Positions 35,718 through 45,049 of a DNA stretch of 64,000 nt are shown in pieces (position 1 is the first letter of the stretch; every line of letters begins with the position of its first letter). The position numbers and the translations under genes were made by a program. The notes under the pieces are model-generated. The model was not told where the DNA came from. It saw only the letters and a list, made by a program, of their open reading frames with translations, and did no database searches. This DNA comes from a candidate division KSB1 bacterium (lineage in GTDB: Bacteria > Zhuqueibacterota > Zhuqueibacteria > Zhuqueibacterales > Zhuqueibacteraceae), in NCBI GenBank assembly GCA_034506175.1, contig JAPDQB010000016.1:49276-113275 (forward strand), in the 5' to 3' direction.

Positions 35718-35808
35718 ATCACAACTAATTAACGATGCTGAAATGCGCCGCGAATATGATTTTACCGGCGGCGTACGTGGCAAACATTACAAAGCCTTGC
35801 AAAATTGA
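35698..35808 (+). CDS. Very short putative antitoxin partner of BrnT
   Basis: 36 residues: RREYDFTGGVRGKHYKALQN at the C-terminus is the short motif found in the small antitoxins that accompany BrnT-like toxins. Relatives are usually about twice as long, with a C-terminal ribbon-helix-helix or helical part. Here a TGA ends it early, and the continuation in the same frame shows nothing recognisable. Either a minimal or a truncated antitoxin. Confidence 0.55.
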   Translation: MRKASSKSQLINDAEMRREYDFTGGVRGKHYKALQN

Positions 35809-35951
35809 AATTTTCCGAGTAGAATACGACTTCCTGAACACGTCCCGATAATTTCGTTGAACGAAACCCCACTTTCAAATTGCATTTCCCGCCGTTTTTG
35901 CTTATTTTACTATAAGACAATTTCGGACTGCAAGATAATAAGGAGCTCACT

Positions 35952-37298
35952 GTGCCTCAACTCATGATCAGCATCTCGGGCGTGCGCGGTGTGATTGGCG
36001 AAGGACTCACGCCGGAAGTGATGCTTAACTTCGCCCAAGCGTATGGAACGTATTGCCAGGGCGGCCGCGTCGTACTCGGCCGCGATTCGCGGGTATCCGG
36101 GCCGATGTTGCACCAGGCGGTAACATCCGGACTGCTGGCGGTTGGTTGTGAGGTGATTGACATCGGCATTGCGCCAACGCCCACTGCAAAGATTGCCACC
36201 CACCATCTTCACGCCGCCGGTGGATTGATGATTACCGCCAGCCACAATCCGGTAATGTGGAACGGCCTCAAAATGTTGGCGAGCGACGGACTGTTTTTGG
36301 ATGAAGAACAGGGAAGGCAAGTTTTGGCTATTCGGGATGCCGGCCCGACACTGCGAAAGTGGAATGAACTGGGCGCGTTTACGTCTTATGACAGCGCCAT
36401 TGACGATCATCTCGCGGCAATTTACGCGCTGCCGTTCATAGATGGCGAGAAGATTCGCCGGAAAAAATTCCGTGTGGCTGCCGACTGTGTGAATGGCGCC
36501 GGCGGCGTTATGCTCAAAAAACTACTGGAACATTTCGGCTGTAATTATGTTCTTTTAAATGAAGCGCCGACAGGTAACTTTACGCACAATCCCGAACCGC
36601 TGCCGGAGAACTTGGGTGAGTTGTGCGAAGCGGTGAAAAATCATCGCGCTCATCTCGGCTTGGCGCTCGATCCCGATGCGGATCGCCTGTCGTTGATCTC
36701 TGAAAAAGGCCTCCCACTCGGCGAGGAATATACGTTGGCCCTCGCTGCGGCATTTTTGCTGCCAAAGCGCAAAGGCAAAGTCGTGGTCAATCTTTCGACC
36801 TCGATGGTACTCGATGATCTCGCCGCACAAAACGGCTGCACGGTCGAGCGCACGAAGGTCGGCGAGATTCATGTGGCCAGGCACATGCGTGAAGTCGGCG
36901 CAGTGCTTGGCGGCGAGGGCAACGGCGGCGTGATTTTGCCGGATGTACATCTTGGCCGCGATGCAATGGTTGGCGTGGCGATGATCTTGCAGCAGCTTGC
37001 CGATTTTGACGGCCCGCTGAGCGAGCTTCATGCCAGGCTGCCGCAATACGTGATGCGCCGCCGCAAAATTGAATTGCGCCCCGGGCTTGATCCGAAGCAA
37101 GTTTTGCAAAAAATTTTACAGAAATATCGCCATGAGACGCTGGACACGCAAGACGGTGTCAAGATTTTGCGTGACCAATCATGGGTGCAAGTTCGCGCCT
37201 CGAATACCGAACCGATTTTGCGCGTCATGTCTGAAGCACAATCCGCGGCAATCGCAGAAAAATATTGTGACGAATTAGCAGCGGTGGTCGCGGCTTAG
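35952..37298 (+). CDS. glmM: Phosphoglucosamine mutase/phosphomannomutase family protein
   Basis: 448 residues, second alpha-D-phosphohexomutase in the window. Phosphoserine loop ITASHNPVMWNGLKM, metal loop DPDADRLSLI, sugar loop EGNGGVILP, phosphate loop RASNTEPILRVM. The EGNGG loop and overall length are like the GlmM group of Bacteroidetes-type and archaeal enzymes, so glucosamine 6-phosphate to 1-phosphate for peptidoglycan is likely, but mannose use is possible. GTG start with AAGGAG upstream. Paralogous to the gene at 33998-35410. Confidence 0.8.
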   Translation: MPQLMISISGVRGVIGEGLTPEVMLNFAQAYGTYCQGGRVVLGRDSRVSGPMLHQAVTSGLLAVGCEVIDIGIAPTPTAKIATHHLHAAGGLMITASHNPVMWNGLKMLASDGLFLDEEQGRQVLAIRDAGPTLRKWNELGAFTSYDSAIDDHLAAIYALPFIDGEKIRRKKFRVAADCVNGAGGVMLKKLLEHFGCNYVLLNEAPTGNFTHNPEPLPENLGELCEAVKNHRAHLGLALDPDADRLSLISEKGLPLGEEYTLALAAAFLLPKRKGKVVVNLSTSMVLDDLAAQNGCTVERTKVGEIHVARHMREVGAVLGGEGNGGVILPDVHLGRDAMVGVAMILQQLADFDGPLSELHARLPQYVMRRRKIELRPGLDPKQVLQKILQKYRHETLDTQDGVKILRDQSWVQVRASNTEPILRVMSEAQSAAIAEKYCDELAAVVAA

Positions 37299-37329
37299 AT
37301 AGTCACCACTTTACAAACTCGTACTCTTC

Positions 37330-37386
37330 CTTTTACTCATACTCGCTGTGCAAGCGATCCATTTTGAGTGGGAGTACGAGTAAAAG
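37330..37386 (+). repeat. 15-base inverted repeat upstream of rnr
   Basis: CTTTTACTCATACTC (37330-37344) pairs with GAGTACGAGTAAAAG (37372-37386) with one mismatch, loop 27 bases. It ends immediately before the Shine-Dalgarno run AGGAGGAGGAG at about 37388-37400. It could be a dispersed intergenic repeat or a translation or stability control hairpin for RNase R mRNA. Confidence 0.55.
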
Positions 37387-37421
37387 CAGGAGGAGGAGGA
37401 GATTTCATCTCATCAGTAAAT

Positions 37422-39677
37422 ATGCTTGAATTAACCGATCGCGTGCTGGAATATCTCAGTCGCGAGCAAAACCGACAATTCAAGGCCAAGGAGCTGGCCA
37501 GAGCGCTGCGGGTGCCGCCGGGGCGGTATTCCGAGTTTCGCGATTTTATCAAAACGCTGGCGCGCGAAGGCAAGATTGCCAAGCTCAAACGCAATCACTA
37601 CGGACACGCGCAGCAGGCTTCGACGCTGGTTGGCACGCTGCACGTCAAAACCCAAGGCTACGCCTTTCTGATCGTCGGCGAAGGGCATGAGGACGTGTTC
37701 ATTTCGCAAAAGAACATGAGCACGGCGCTGAACAATGACGTCGTAAAAGTGCAGCTCTTTGCACGGCCTTCGGGACGCAAGCCGGAGGGGCGGGTTGTTG
37801 ACGTCGTCAAGCGGGCGCGACGAAACATCGTCGGAACTTTGCACAAGGGCAAATATTATTATTTCGTCAAGCCCGACGAAATGAAGATGCTGCGCGACAT
37901 CTACATTCCCGATGAGCTTCTCGATGGCGCGAAACCGGGACAAAAAGTTGCCGTGTCCATTGAGAATTGGGACGACCCTTCGCATAACCCGGAAGGCCGC
38001 ATCGTCAAGGTGCTGGGTTTTCCCGACGAAGCCGGCGTGGATGTGCTTTCGGTGGCGCTTTCGTTTGATTTGCCGGCACGTTTTCCGCCGGCGGTGGAGC
38101 AAGCGGCGGAGCAATTGCGGCTCGAGGTGACGCCGGATCTGACGCGGCAACGGCTCGATCTGCGCGATTGGCTCACGTTCACCATCGACCCGGAAGATGC
38201 GAAAGATTTTGACGACGCCGTCAGTTTGCGCCGTCTCGAAAATGGCAATTATGAGCTTGGCGTTCACATTGCCGATGTGAGCCATTATGTAAAAGAAGGC
38301 TCGGTGATCGACAGGGAGGCATTGGCGCGCGGGACCTCGGTTTATTTGGTGGATCGCGTTGTGCCGATGCTGCCGGAGAAACTCAGCCATGATCTGTGCA
38401 GCTTGAAACCTCACACCGACCGGCTCACTTATTCTTGCATCATGGAAGTCACACCCAGGGGCGAGGTGGTCAATTACCGGATTGCCGAGACAATCATTCA
38501 CAGCAAACGACGCTTCAATTACGAAGAAGTGCAGCAGATTCTCGACGGCAAAAAAAGCGCGGCCGACACCGCGAACAACGACGACGAAAGAAAGCTCAGC
38601 GCCGCGCTCGACACGGCTTTGCGCGAGATGAACGCGTTGGCGCATATTTTGACGCGCCGTCGTTTACAAAACGGCAGCCTGGATTTCGACACGCCGGAGG
38701 TAAAAATCATTCTTGACGAAGCCGGTTTTCCCATCGAAATTCGCCGCAAATTGCGGCAGGATTCCAACCGGCTGATTGAAGAATTCATGCTGCTGGCAAA
38801 TCAGACCATCACCAAGCACGTCGATTTGAAGCTGGCGGAGAAGCGCCACAAGCCGCCGTTCATTTATCGCATCCACGAGCCGCCGGACGAGTTGAAGATC
38901 GAGGAGTTTGCGCTGTTTGTCAAAGCGCTCGGTTATAATTTCGATCATCAACAGACGATCACCAGCAAGGTGTTGAGCAGGTTTCTCAGGCAGATTCAAG
39001 GCCAGCCGGAAGCGGATATTATCGAAAACGTGATGCTGCGCTCGTTGATGAAGGCCAAATACTCGACGGAAAATCTCGGCCACTTCGGATTGGCGTTCAA
39101 GCATTATTCGCATTTCACCTCACCGATCCGGCGCTATCCCGATCTCATCGTGCATCGGACGCTCAAAGCTTATGCGAATGGTTATCATCCTGAAATGCAC
39201 GACGAGCTTAGCCGCAAGTTGAGCTATGCGGCGCAACAATCTTCCGAGCGCGAGCTGGTGGCGCTGGAGGCGGAGCGCGCCTCCGTCAAGATGAAGCAAG
39301 CGCAGTTTATGACGCGCCATCTCGGCGATGAGTTTGACGGCATCATTTCCGGCGTGGTGTCGTTTGGAATTTTTGTCGAAATTCCGCAGTTTTTGGTGGA
39401 AGGATTGGTGCATATCAGCGATCTCGAAGACGATTATTACATTTTTGAGGAGAAAGCGTATCGCCTGAAAGGACAAAACTCCGGACGGATTTATCGCCTC
39501 GGCGACGAAGTGCGGGTGCGCGTCGTGCGCGCCGACGCCAACGAACGGGTGCTGGATTTCGTGCTCGTGCCTGATTTTCATTCATCCAAAAATGGAAAAG
39601 AAAAATCCGCGCGCCGGAAGCAGAAGCAAAAGAACAAAATGAAAAATAACCATAAAAAGAATCGGAGGAAAAAATGA
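37422..39677 (+). CDS. rnr: Ribonuclease R
   Basis: 751 residues. Winged-helix N-terminus (LELTDRVLEYLSREQNRQFK), cold-shock domains, RNB catalytic domain with the metal aspartates in TIDPEDAKDFDDAVSL, IADVSHYVKEGS, and SPIRRYPDLIVHR, an S1 domain (FDGIISGVVSFGIFVEIPQF) and a Lys-rich tail. A 3'-5' exoribonuclease that degrades structured RNA. ATG at 37422 has AGGAGGAGGAG upstream. The longer upstream frame covers the hairpin repeat and is not used. Confidence 0.95.
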   Translation: MLELTDRVLEYLSREQNRQFKAKELARALRVPPGRYSEFRDFIKTLAREGKIAKLKRNHYGHAQQASTLVGTLHVKTQGYAFLIVGEGHEDVFISQKNMSTALNNDVVKVQLFARPSGRKPEGRVVDVVKRARRNIVGTLHKGKYYYFVKPDEMKMLRDIYIPDELLDGAKPGQKVAVSIENWDDPSHNPEGRIVKVLGFPDEAGVDVLSVALSFDLPARFPPAVEQAAEQLRLEVTPDLTRQRLDLRDWLTFTIDPEDAKDFDDAVSLRRLENGNYELGVHIADVSHYVKEGSVIDREALARGTSVYLVDRVVPMLPEKLSHDLCSLKPHTDRLTYSCIMEVTPRGEVVNYRIAETIIHSKRRFNYEEVQQILDGKKSAADTANNDDERKLSAALDTALREMNALAHILTRRRLQNGSLDFDTPEVKIILDEAGFPIEIRRKLRQDSNRLIEEFMLLANQTITKHVDLKLAEKRHKPPFIYRIHEPPDELKIEEFALFVKALGYNFDHQQTITSKVLSRFLRQIQGQPEADIIENVMLRSLMKAKYSTENLGHFGLAFKHYSHFTSPIRRYPDLIVHRTLKAYANGYHPEMHDELSRKLSYAAQQSSERELVALEAERASVKMKQAQFMTRHLGDEFDGIISGVVSFGIFVEIPQFLVEGLVHISDLEDDYYIFEEKAYRLKGQNSGRIYRLGDEVRVRVVRADANERVLDFVLVPDFHSSKNGKEKSARRKQKQKNKMKNNHKKNRRKK

Positions 39678-39958
39678 GCTGGTGGGATCAATTGTTGTCA
39701 AGAGCAACGCACGAACACCATCATCGCAACGGCAATGAAGGCACGCTGGAAACGGAGGCGCAGCAGCCGTTTTCCGACGGCAGCGAAGAATTTTTCGGCG
39801 AATTCATGCCCCGTGACGACCATCACTGGCGGCCCAACAAACAGGTTTTGATCGGCCTGGGCATCACGGCCGGCGTTCTCGCCGGAGTCGGCATCGCCGT
39901 CTGGCTGAAAAAAAGCAAACGCCGGAAAACCTGGCGCGATTTTTTGACCAGAAGATGA
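39674..39958 (+). CDS. Small single-pass membrane protein coupled to rnr
   Basis: 94 residues. An acidic and His-rich N-terminal half (THEHHHRNGNEG; DGSEEFFGEFMPRDDHHW), one membrane helix (VLIGLGITAGVLAGVGIAVW) and a basic end (KKSKRRKTWRDFLTRR). It overlaps the rnr stop by 4 bases (ATGA), with GGAGG inside the rnr end. No family recognised. Confidence 0.65.
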   Translation: MSWWDQLLSRATHEHHHRNGNEGTLETEAQQPFSDGSEEFFGEFMPRDDHHWRPNKQVLIGLGITAGVLAGVGIAVWLKKSKRRKTWRDFLTRR

Positions 39959-40186
39959 TTTCGGACGAAAATGCTTTTAGCCGAGATCGGTGTGCGGCAT
40001 TTCCAATGATGTGGTTATTGTTACATTACCGCAAGGGGCCCGAATTTCTATTGCCTCTTTAGCGAAAGTTTTATAGATTGATATAATTTTTCGCTGACAA
40101 AAACAGCGACAGAATCATTATTGCTGCGTTGGCCTCGATGATTTGGCCCATTGAAAATATTGTCGGCGGCATGGTCATTTCAAAAC

Positions 40187-41983
40187 ATGAATGAATTGAT
40201 CCGCAATTTTTGCATTATTGCGCATATTGATCATGGCAAATCGACGTTGGCAGATCGGTTTCTGGAATTTACCGGCGCGCTGCGCAAGGAAGAAATCGTC
40301 GATCAAACGCTGGACAGCATGGATCTGGAGCGCGAGCGCGGCATTACCATCAAGCTGCACGCGGTGACGATGTCGTACAAGGCCAATGACGGCAATGAGT
40401 ATATTTTGAATCTGATCGATACGCCGGGACACGTCGATTTCAGTTATGAAGTCTCACGCAGCCTCGCTGCTTGCGAGGGGGCGATTCTCGTCGTCGATGC
40501 CTCACAGGGCGTTGAAGCGCAGACGATTTCCAATCTTTATCTCGCCCTCGAGCACAACTTGACCATCATTCCGGTCATCAATAAAATCGATTTGAAAGGG
40601 GCGCAGATTGATCTCGTCAAAAAGCAGATCACCGATATTCTCGGCATTGACACCAATGAAATCATTCTCGCCAGCGCCAAGCAGGGCGTCGGCGTCGATC
40701 AAATCATTGAAGCGGTTGTCAAGCGCATACCGCCACCGCAAGGCAACGCCGCCTCGCCGCTGCGGGCGTTGATTTTCGATTCCATGTTCGACAGTTATCG
40801 CGGCGCGATTGCCTACCTTCGCGTCGTTGACGGCGTGATGAAACCCGGAATGAAAATCAAATTTTTTTCAACCGGCAAAACCTTTGAAGTGGCCGAAGTC
40901 GGCGTCATGCGCATGGATCGTTTTTCGCGCCAACAGCTCTCGGCCGGGGAAGTTGGCTATTGCGTCGCCGGCATCAAAGAAGTCAAAGACACCAAAGTCG
41001 GCGATACGATCACGGATGCCGACAACCCGGCAGCGGAACCGCTGCCGGGTTATCGCGAAGTGAAGCCGATGGTGTTCAGCGGCGTCTTTCCGACGGTGAA
41101 CGAGCAGTACGATGAGCTGCGGGCGGCGTTGGAGAAGTTCAAGCTCAATGATTCGTCGCTGGTTTACGAGCCGGAAAGCTCGGTGGCGCTGGGCTTCGGC
41201 TTTCGCTGCGGCTTTCTCGGCTTGCTGCACATGGAAATCGTGCAGGAGCGGCTCCATCGCGAATATGATATGGACATCATCACCACGGTGCCGAACGTCG
41301 AGCTGTGGGTTTTTAAAAATAACGGCGAAAAACTGGTGATGGACAATCCGGCGTTGCTGCCGGCAATCAGCGAGATCGATCACATCGAAGAGCCGTACAT
41401 TCGCGCGCAAATCATCACGCCATCAGAATACATCGGCAACATCATGAAGCTGTGCCAGGATCGCCGCGGCATTTACAAAAATACCAATTACCTCGACGCC
41501 AACCGCGTCGATATCACTTACGAATTTCCGCTGGCGGAAATTATTTTTGATTTTTATGACAAGCTGAAGTCGCTCTCGAAGGGCTACGCCTCGCTCGATT
41601 ACGAATTCATCGGTTATCGCCAGGGTGATTTGGTGAAGCTGGATATTTTGATCAATGGCGAGCCGGTCGATGCGCTGTCACACATCGTGCATCGTGACAA
41701 AGCTTATGAGTGGGGCCGGAAAATTTGCGAAAAGCTGCGGCAGCTTATTCCGCGCCAGCTTTTTGAAGTGGCGATTCAGGCCGCCATCGGCTCCAAAATC
41801 ATCGCGCGCGAAACCGTCTCGGCGATGCGGAAAAACGTGACGGCGAAGTGTTACGGTGGCGACATCACGCGCAAGCGCAAGCTGCTCGAACGCCAAAAAG
41901 AAGGCAAGCGGCGCATGAAGCAGCTTGGCCGTGTCGAAATTCCGCAAGAAGCGTTTTTAGCTGTATTGAAGGTCGAACAATAA
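40187..41983 (+). CDS. lepA: Elongation factor 4 (LepA)
   Basis: 598 residues. Translational GTPase: G1 AHIDHGKST, effector threonine in RERGITI, G3 DTPGHVDF, G4 NKID. The LepA-specific C-terminal domain ends [24 protein letters not shown] and includes [20 protein letters not shown]. It back-translocates or rescues stalled ribosomes. The ATG at 40187 (MNELIRN) gives the canonical N-terminus; a TTG at 40151 would add 12 unlikely residues. Confidence 0.97.
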   Translation: MNELIRNFCIIAHIDHGKSTLADRFLEFTGALRKEEIVDQTLDSMDLERERGITIKLHAVTMSYKANDGNEYILNLIDTPGHVDFSYEVSRSLAACEGAILVVDASQGVEAQTISNLYLALEHNLTIIPVINKIDLKGAQIDLVKKQITDILGIDTNEIILASAKQGVGVDQIIEAVVKRIPPPQGNAASPLRALIFDSMFDSYRGAIAYLRVVDGVMKPGMKIKFFSTGKTFEVAEVGVMRMDRFSRQQLSAGEVGYCVAGIKEVKDTKVGDTITDADNPAAEPLPGYREVKPMVFSGVFPTVNEQYDELRAALEKFKLNDSSLVYEPESSVALGFGFRCGFLGLLHMEIVQERLHREYDMDIITTVPNVELWVFKNNGEKLVMDNPALLPAISEIDHIEEPYIRAQIITPSEYIGNIMKLCQDRRGIYKNTNYLDANRVDITYEFPLAEIIFDFYDKLKSLSKGYASLDYEFIGYRQGDLVKLDILINGEPVDALSHIVHRDKAYEWGRKICEKLRQLIPRQLFEVAIQAAIGSKIIARETVSAMRKNVTAKCYGGDITRKRKLLERQKEGKRRMKQLGRVEIPQEAFLAVLKVEQ

Positions 41984-42001
41984 GTTTAAGGAATGATTTG
42001 C

Positions 42002-42772
42002 ATGCGTGAAAAAGTTTTGCACGTGAACAAAACCAGATCGGTTTCTGAAAGGAAAAGCAAGAGTCAGGCGCGGGAATATACCGAGGCGATTTTGGTGGCG
42101 CTGCTCGCGGCCCTGGTGTTGCGCACCTTTGTGGTGCAGGCCTTCCGCATTCCCACCGGTTCGATGAAGGATACGCTGCTGATCGGCGATTTTTTGCTGG
42201 TTAATAAATTCGTTTACGGTGCCCGAACGCCGGACGGCATTCCGTTTCTCGACGTGCAATTGCCGTTCTGGCGTCTACCGGCGTTCAAGCAGCCGGAGCC
42301 GGGCGACATCATCGTTTTCAAATATCCGGCGGACCCGACGTTGGATTATATCAAACGTTGCATCGCTGTCGGCGGCCAGACGATAGAAATAAAAGACGGC
42401 GTGGTTTACGTCGATGGGCAACCGGAGGGTAAGCAGGAGTTTGTCAAACGCGAGTACGATCCGGAGGAGGGGCATTATGTGATCTACTCCAAAATCACCA
42501 CACCCAAAGGCAAGACGTATACGATTCGCCATTACGAAGATCACAACGTTCGCGCCGAAAATTATGGCCCAACGCCGGTTCCGGCCGGGCATTATTTCAT
42601 GATGGGCGACAATCGCGACAACAGCTCCGACAGCCGCTACTGGGGTTTTTTGCCGGCGGAGAACGTCGTCGGCGAGGCCATGGTCATTTACTGGTCGTGG
42701 GATAAACAGGCGCCGCTATATCGCATTTTCGACAAAGTGCGATGGCTGCGCATCGGCGATTTGATCAAATAA
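42002..42772 (+). CDS. lepB: Signal peptidase I
   Basis: 256 residues. One N-terminal membrane helix (TEAILVALLAALVLRTFVV), catalytic Ser in IPTGSMKDTL and general base Lys in DYIKRCIAVGGQTIEI; box E is MGDNRDNSSDSRYWGF. Removes signal peptides on the outer face of the inner membrane. AAGGA lies 9 bases before the ATG at 42002; an ATG at 41993 is an alternative. lepA-lepB linkage is common. Confidence 0.94.
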   Translation: MREKVLHVNKTRSVSERKSKSQAREYTEAILVALLAALVLRTFVVQAFRIPTGSMKDTLLIGDFLLVNKFVYGARTPDGIPFLDVQLPFWRLPAFKQPEPGDIIVFKYPADPTLDYIKRCIAVGGQTIEIKDGVVYVDGQPEGKQEFVKREYDPEEGHYVIYSKITTPKGKTYTIRHYEDHNVRAENYGPTPVPAGHYFMMGDNRDNSSDSRYWGFLPAENVVGEAMVIYWSWDKQAPLYRIFDKVRWLRIGDLIK

Positions 42773-42858
42773 CCACGGGCTTCCACAGATGGCTCGGATT
42801 AAAATCAATCCGGGAAATTTGTGTAATCCTGGGCACGTTCTACACAAAATGTAGAATT

Positions 42859-43029
42859 GAAAATACGGTTGATCGTACCAACGATGAAGTTGTGTTCGCG
42901 GAAAAGGGTGACTTGGCGCTGCTGGGGACAAGAACACTTGGAGGGTTGAATCTCACCGTCGATGCAACCCGCAAAAAGCTTGTTGCTGCCGGCCCGATTC
43001 CAGCGGCTGCCATGCACCTCGTTGATTAA
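42859..43029 (+). pseudogene. C-terminal remnant of a retropepsin-like protease
   Basis: 56 codons ending in TAA. VVFAEKGDLALLGTRTLGGL followed by NLTVDATRKKLVAAGPIPAA matches the last part of clan AA aspartyl-protease-like proteins (LLG...TLEGL...VD...LV). The DTG catalytic half is gone. It lies in the 270-base lepB-hemW gap, the second retropepsin relic in the window (the other at 31531-31954), but the two are not copies of each other. Confidence 0.6.
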
Positions 43030-43042
43030 CCTCACATGACTT

Positions 43043-44245
43043 ATGCCCACCGCTGCGCTCTACATTCACATCCCCTTCTGCGAAAAGCGCTGTGTTTATT
43101 GCGATTTTTACACCGTGGCCGGAGCCGGGTCGCGCCTTGCGGATTATGTTGCGACGCTGAAAAAAGAAATCAGCCTGCGCGCGCAAGATCAGTTTTGGCA
43201 GCGCCAGCGTTTCGCGACGATTTTTTTCGGCGGCGGCACGCCTTCGCTGCTTTCTCCTCAACAAATTGCTGAAATCCTCGACACGGCCTTTTCTTCCTTT
43301 GCTTTTGAAAAAAAACTTGAACTAACTCTCGAAGCCAATCCCGGAACGATAACACCGGCGCAATTGGCGGGATATCGTTCCGCCGGCGTCAATCGTTTGA
43401 GCCTTGGCGTGCAGTCGTTTCATGCCGACGAGCTGCAAGGGCTCGACCGGATTCATTCGCCGGAGCAGGCAATCGAAGCGGTGATCATGGCGCGAAATGC
43501 GGGGTTCGACAATATCAATTTGGATTTTATTTTCGCGCTGCCGCAGCAGACGCTTTCGCGCTGGCGGGAGAATTTAGAGCAGGCCGTCGAGCTGCAGCCG
43601 GCGCATATCTCCGCTTACAATCTCACCATCGAGCCTGGCACGCCGCTCGATGTAAAAATTCGCAAAGGCGAGATAAAGCCGTTGAGTGAGACAGAAGAAC
43701 GAGAGTTTTATCAATTCACCATCGATTTTCTCGAACAGCACGGTTATCGCCAATATGAAATTTCAAATTTTGCCCAAGCCGATTTTGAAGCGCGGCACAA
43801 CATGAAATATTGGGACGGCAGTCCTTATCTCGGTTTGGGCGCCTCGGCGCATTCGTATGACGGCGCGCGCCGTTTTTGGAATGTCGCAAATTTGCGAAAG
43901 TATCTCGAAGCGCTGGCCGCCGGCCGTTTACCGGAGGAAAATAGCGAGGCGTTGACGCTGCAACAGCAGATGTTTGAAGTTGCGTTTCTCGGCTTGCGGC
44001 AGCGTCGCGGCGTCGATCTCGCCCTCTTCGCCGGAAAGTTCCAACGATCGTTTGAGGAAGTGTTTAATGGGTCTGTTCAGCAAATGGAAAACCGGGGATT
44101 TTTGATCCGGCGCGACAACCATTTGCAATTGACGCGGGAAGGTTTGTATCTTTGTGATGAAATTTGCGCGCGGTTGGAAATTCAGATCGCGCCGTCATCA
44201 GAAAAAAAGATTCCACACCACCATGCCGAACGCCAAGATGGTTAG
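43043..44245 (+). CDS. hemW: HemW-type radical SAM protein
   Basis: 400 residues. Radical SAM cysteines in PFCEKRCVYCDFY (CxxxCxxC), FFGGGTPSLL, and the HemW signature HNMKYWDGSPYLGLGASAHS. Members are heme chaperones rather than coproporphyrinogen dehydrogenases; the sequence lacks the extra N-terminal HemN region. Its last 48 bases overlap the convergent rhomboid gene, and the tail after about ARLEIQ is probably unconserved for that reason. Confidence 0.92.
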   Translation: MPTAALYIHIPFCEKRCVYCDFYTVAGAGSRLADYVATLKKEISLRAQDQFWQRQRFATIFFGGGTPSLLSPQQIAEILDTAFSSFAFEKKLELTLEANPGTITPAQLAGYRSAGVNRLSLGVQSFHADELQGLDRIHSPEQAIEAVIMARNAGFDNINLDFIFALPQQTLSRWRENLEQAVELQPAHISAYNLTIEPGTPLDVKIRKGEIKPLSETEEREFYQFTIDFLEQHGYRQYEISNFAQADFEARHNMKYWDGSPYLGLGASAHSYDGARRFWNVANLRKYLEALAAGRLPEENSEALTLQQQMFEVAFLGLRQRRGVDLALFAGKFQRSFEEVFNGSVQQMENRGFLIRRDNHLQLTREGLYLCDEICARLEIQIAPSSEKKIPHHHAERQDG

Positions 44246-45022
44246 CCCCACGAGGCCCAGCGCCGCCATTTTCATGGCGTAAGTTTCCGCCCGCCTTTCC
44301 GAATAACCCAGCAACATCGCCGTCAGATACCCGCCGGCAAAACCGCCGCCGTGCGCCCAATTGTTGATTCCCGACATAAAAAATCCCAACATGAAACCGA
44401 TCAACGCCCATTGCAGCGATTGCCGAAAAATAGCGGCGCCGATTTCGCCGCCACGGCTTTTGCCGTAATAAACCACCGCGCCCAGCAAGCCGAAAATGGA
44501 ACCGGAAGCGCCGATGGTAAACGGAATGCCGAAAAAATTCGAAACGATAAAGCCGATGCTTCCGGAGGTGGTGAAAATAAGAATCAAGCGGGCAACGCCA
44601 AAAAATTCCTCGACGGCCGGCGCCAGTTGCCGGACCCACATCAAATTAAAGAAAATATGGATCAAGCCGCCGTGCAAATAAATCGCGGTGATGAGCGTCC
44701 ACCAACGTCCCTGCTGCATTGCATGAACGCCGGTCATGCCCAAAGCATCGAGGCTGCGCATGCTGGGTCCGAGAATTGACAACAGCCCGCGCGGTCGAAA
44801 AACCGTTGCCAGATCGAACAACAGGCTGATCACATACAAGATGATGCAAAAGGCCGTAACAACTTCGGTGAAGCCGAAGTTTCCGAAAAATTGCCGCAGC
44901 ATGGGCATAAGCCCCCACATTCCCGGATTCCGGCGGCCGCAATGAATGCAGGTTTCCGCGTTGACGCTAATGAGCTGGTTGCAATCCGGGCACAACATCG
45001 AGCCGGTTTTTTGACGTATCAT
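44198..45022 (-). CDS. Rhomboid family intramembrane serine protease
   Basis: 274 residues. An N-terminal zinc-ribbon (CPDCNQ and CIHCGRRNP) precedes a rhomboid core of six or seven helices. Catalytic Ser in TIGASGSIFGLLGA and His in NNWAHGGGFAGG; the helix-2 motif HGGLIHIFFNLMWV is also present. It cleaves membrane proteins within the bilayer. The start is near 45022; it converges on hemW with a 48-base overlap. Confidence 0.93.
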   Translation of the reverse strand: MIRQKTGSMLCPDCNQLISVNAETCIHCGRRNPGMWGLMPMLRQFFGNFGFTEVVTAFCIILYVISLLFDLATVFRPRGLLSILGPSMRSLDALGMTGVHAMQQGRWWTLITAIYLHGGLIHIFFNLMWVRQLAPAVEEFFGVARLILIFTTSGSIGFIVSNFFGIPFTIGASGSIFGLLGAVVYYGKSRGGEIGAAIFRQSLQWALIGFMLGFFMSGINNWAHGGGFAGGYLTAMLLGYSERRAETYAMKMAALGLVGLTILAFGMVVWNLFF

Positions 45023-45049
45023 GGAAAACTCAATCAGGTTTTTACGAAA

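Noticed and set aside
33998..37298. The two phosphohexomutase genes as a recent tandem duplication
   Set aside because: Loops and overall sequence differ strongly (GEMSGH versus EGNGG), so they belong to separate subfamilies.
39959..40186. TATAAT in the rnr-lepA gap as a lepA promoter
   Set aside because: The -10 box is good but the -35 position (TTTAGC, 18 bases) is poor, so it was not listed as a promoter.
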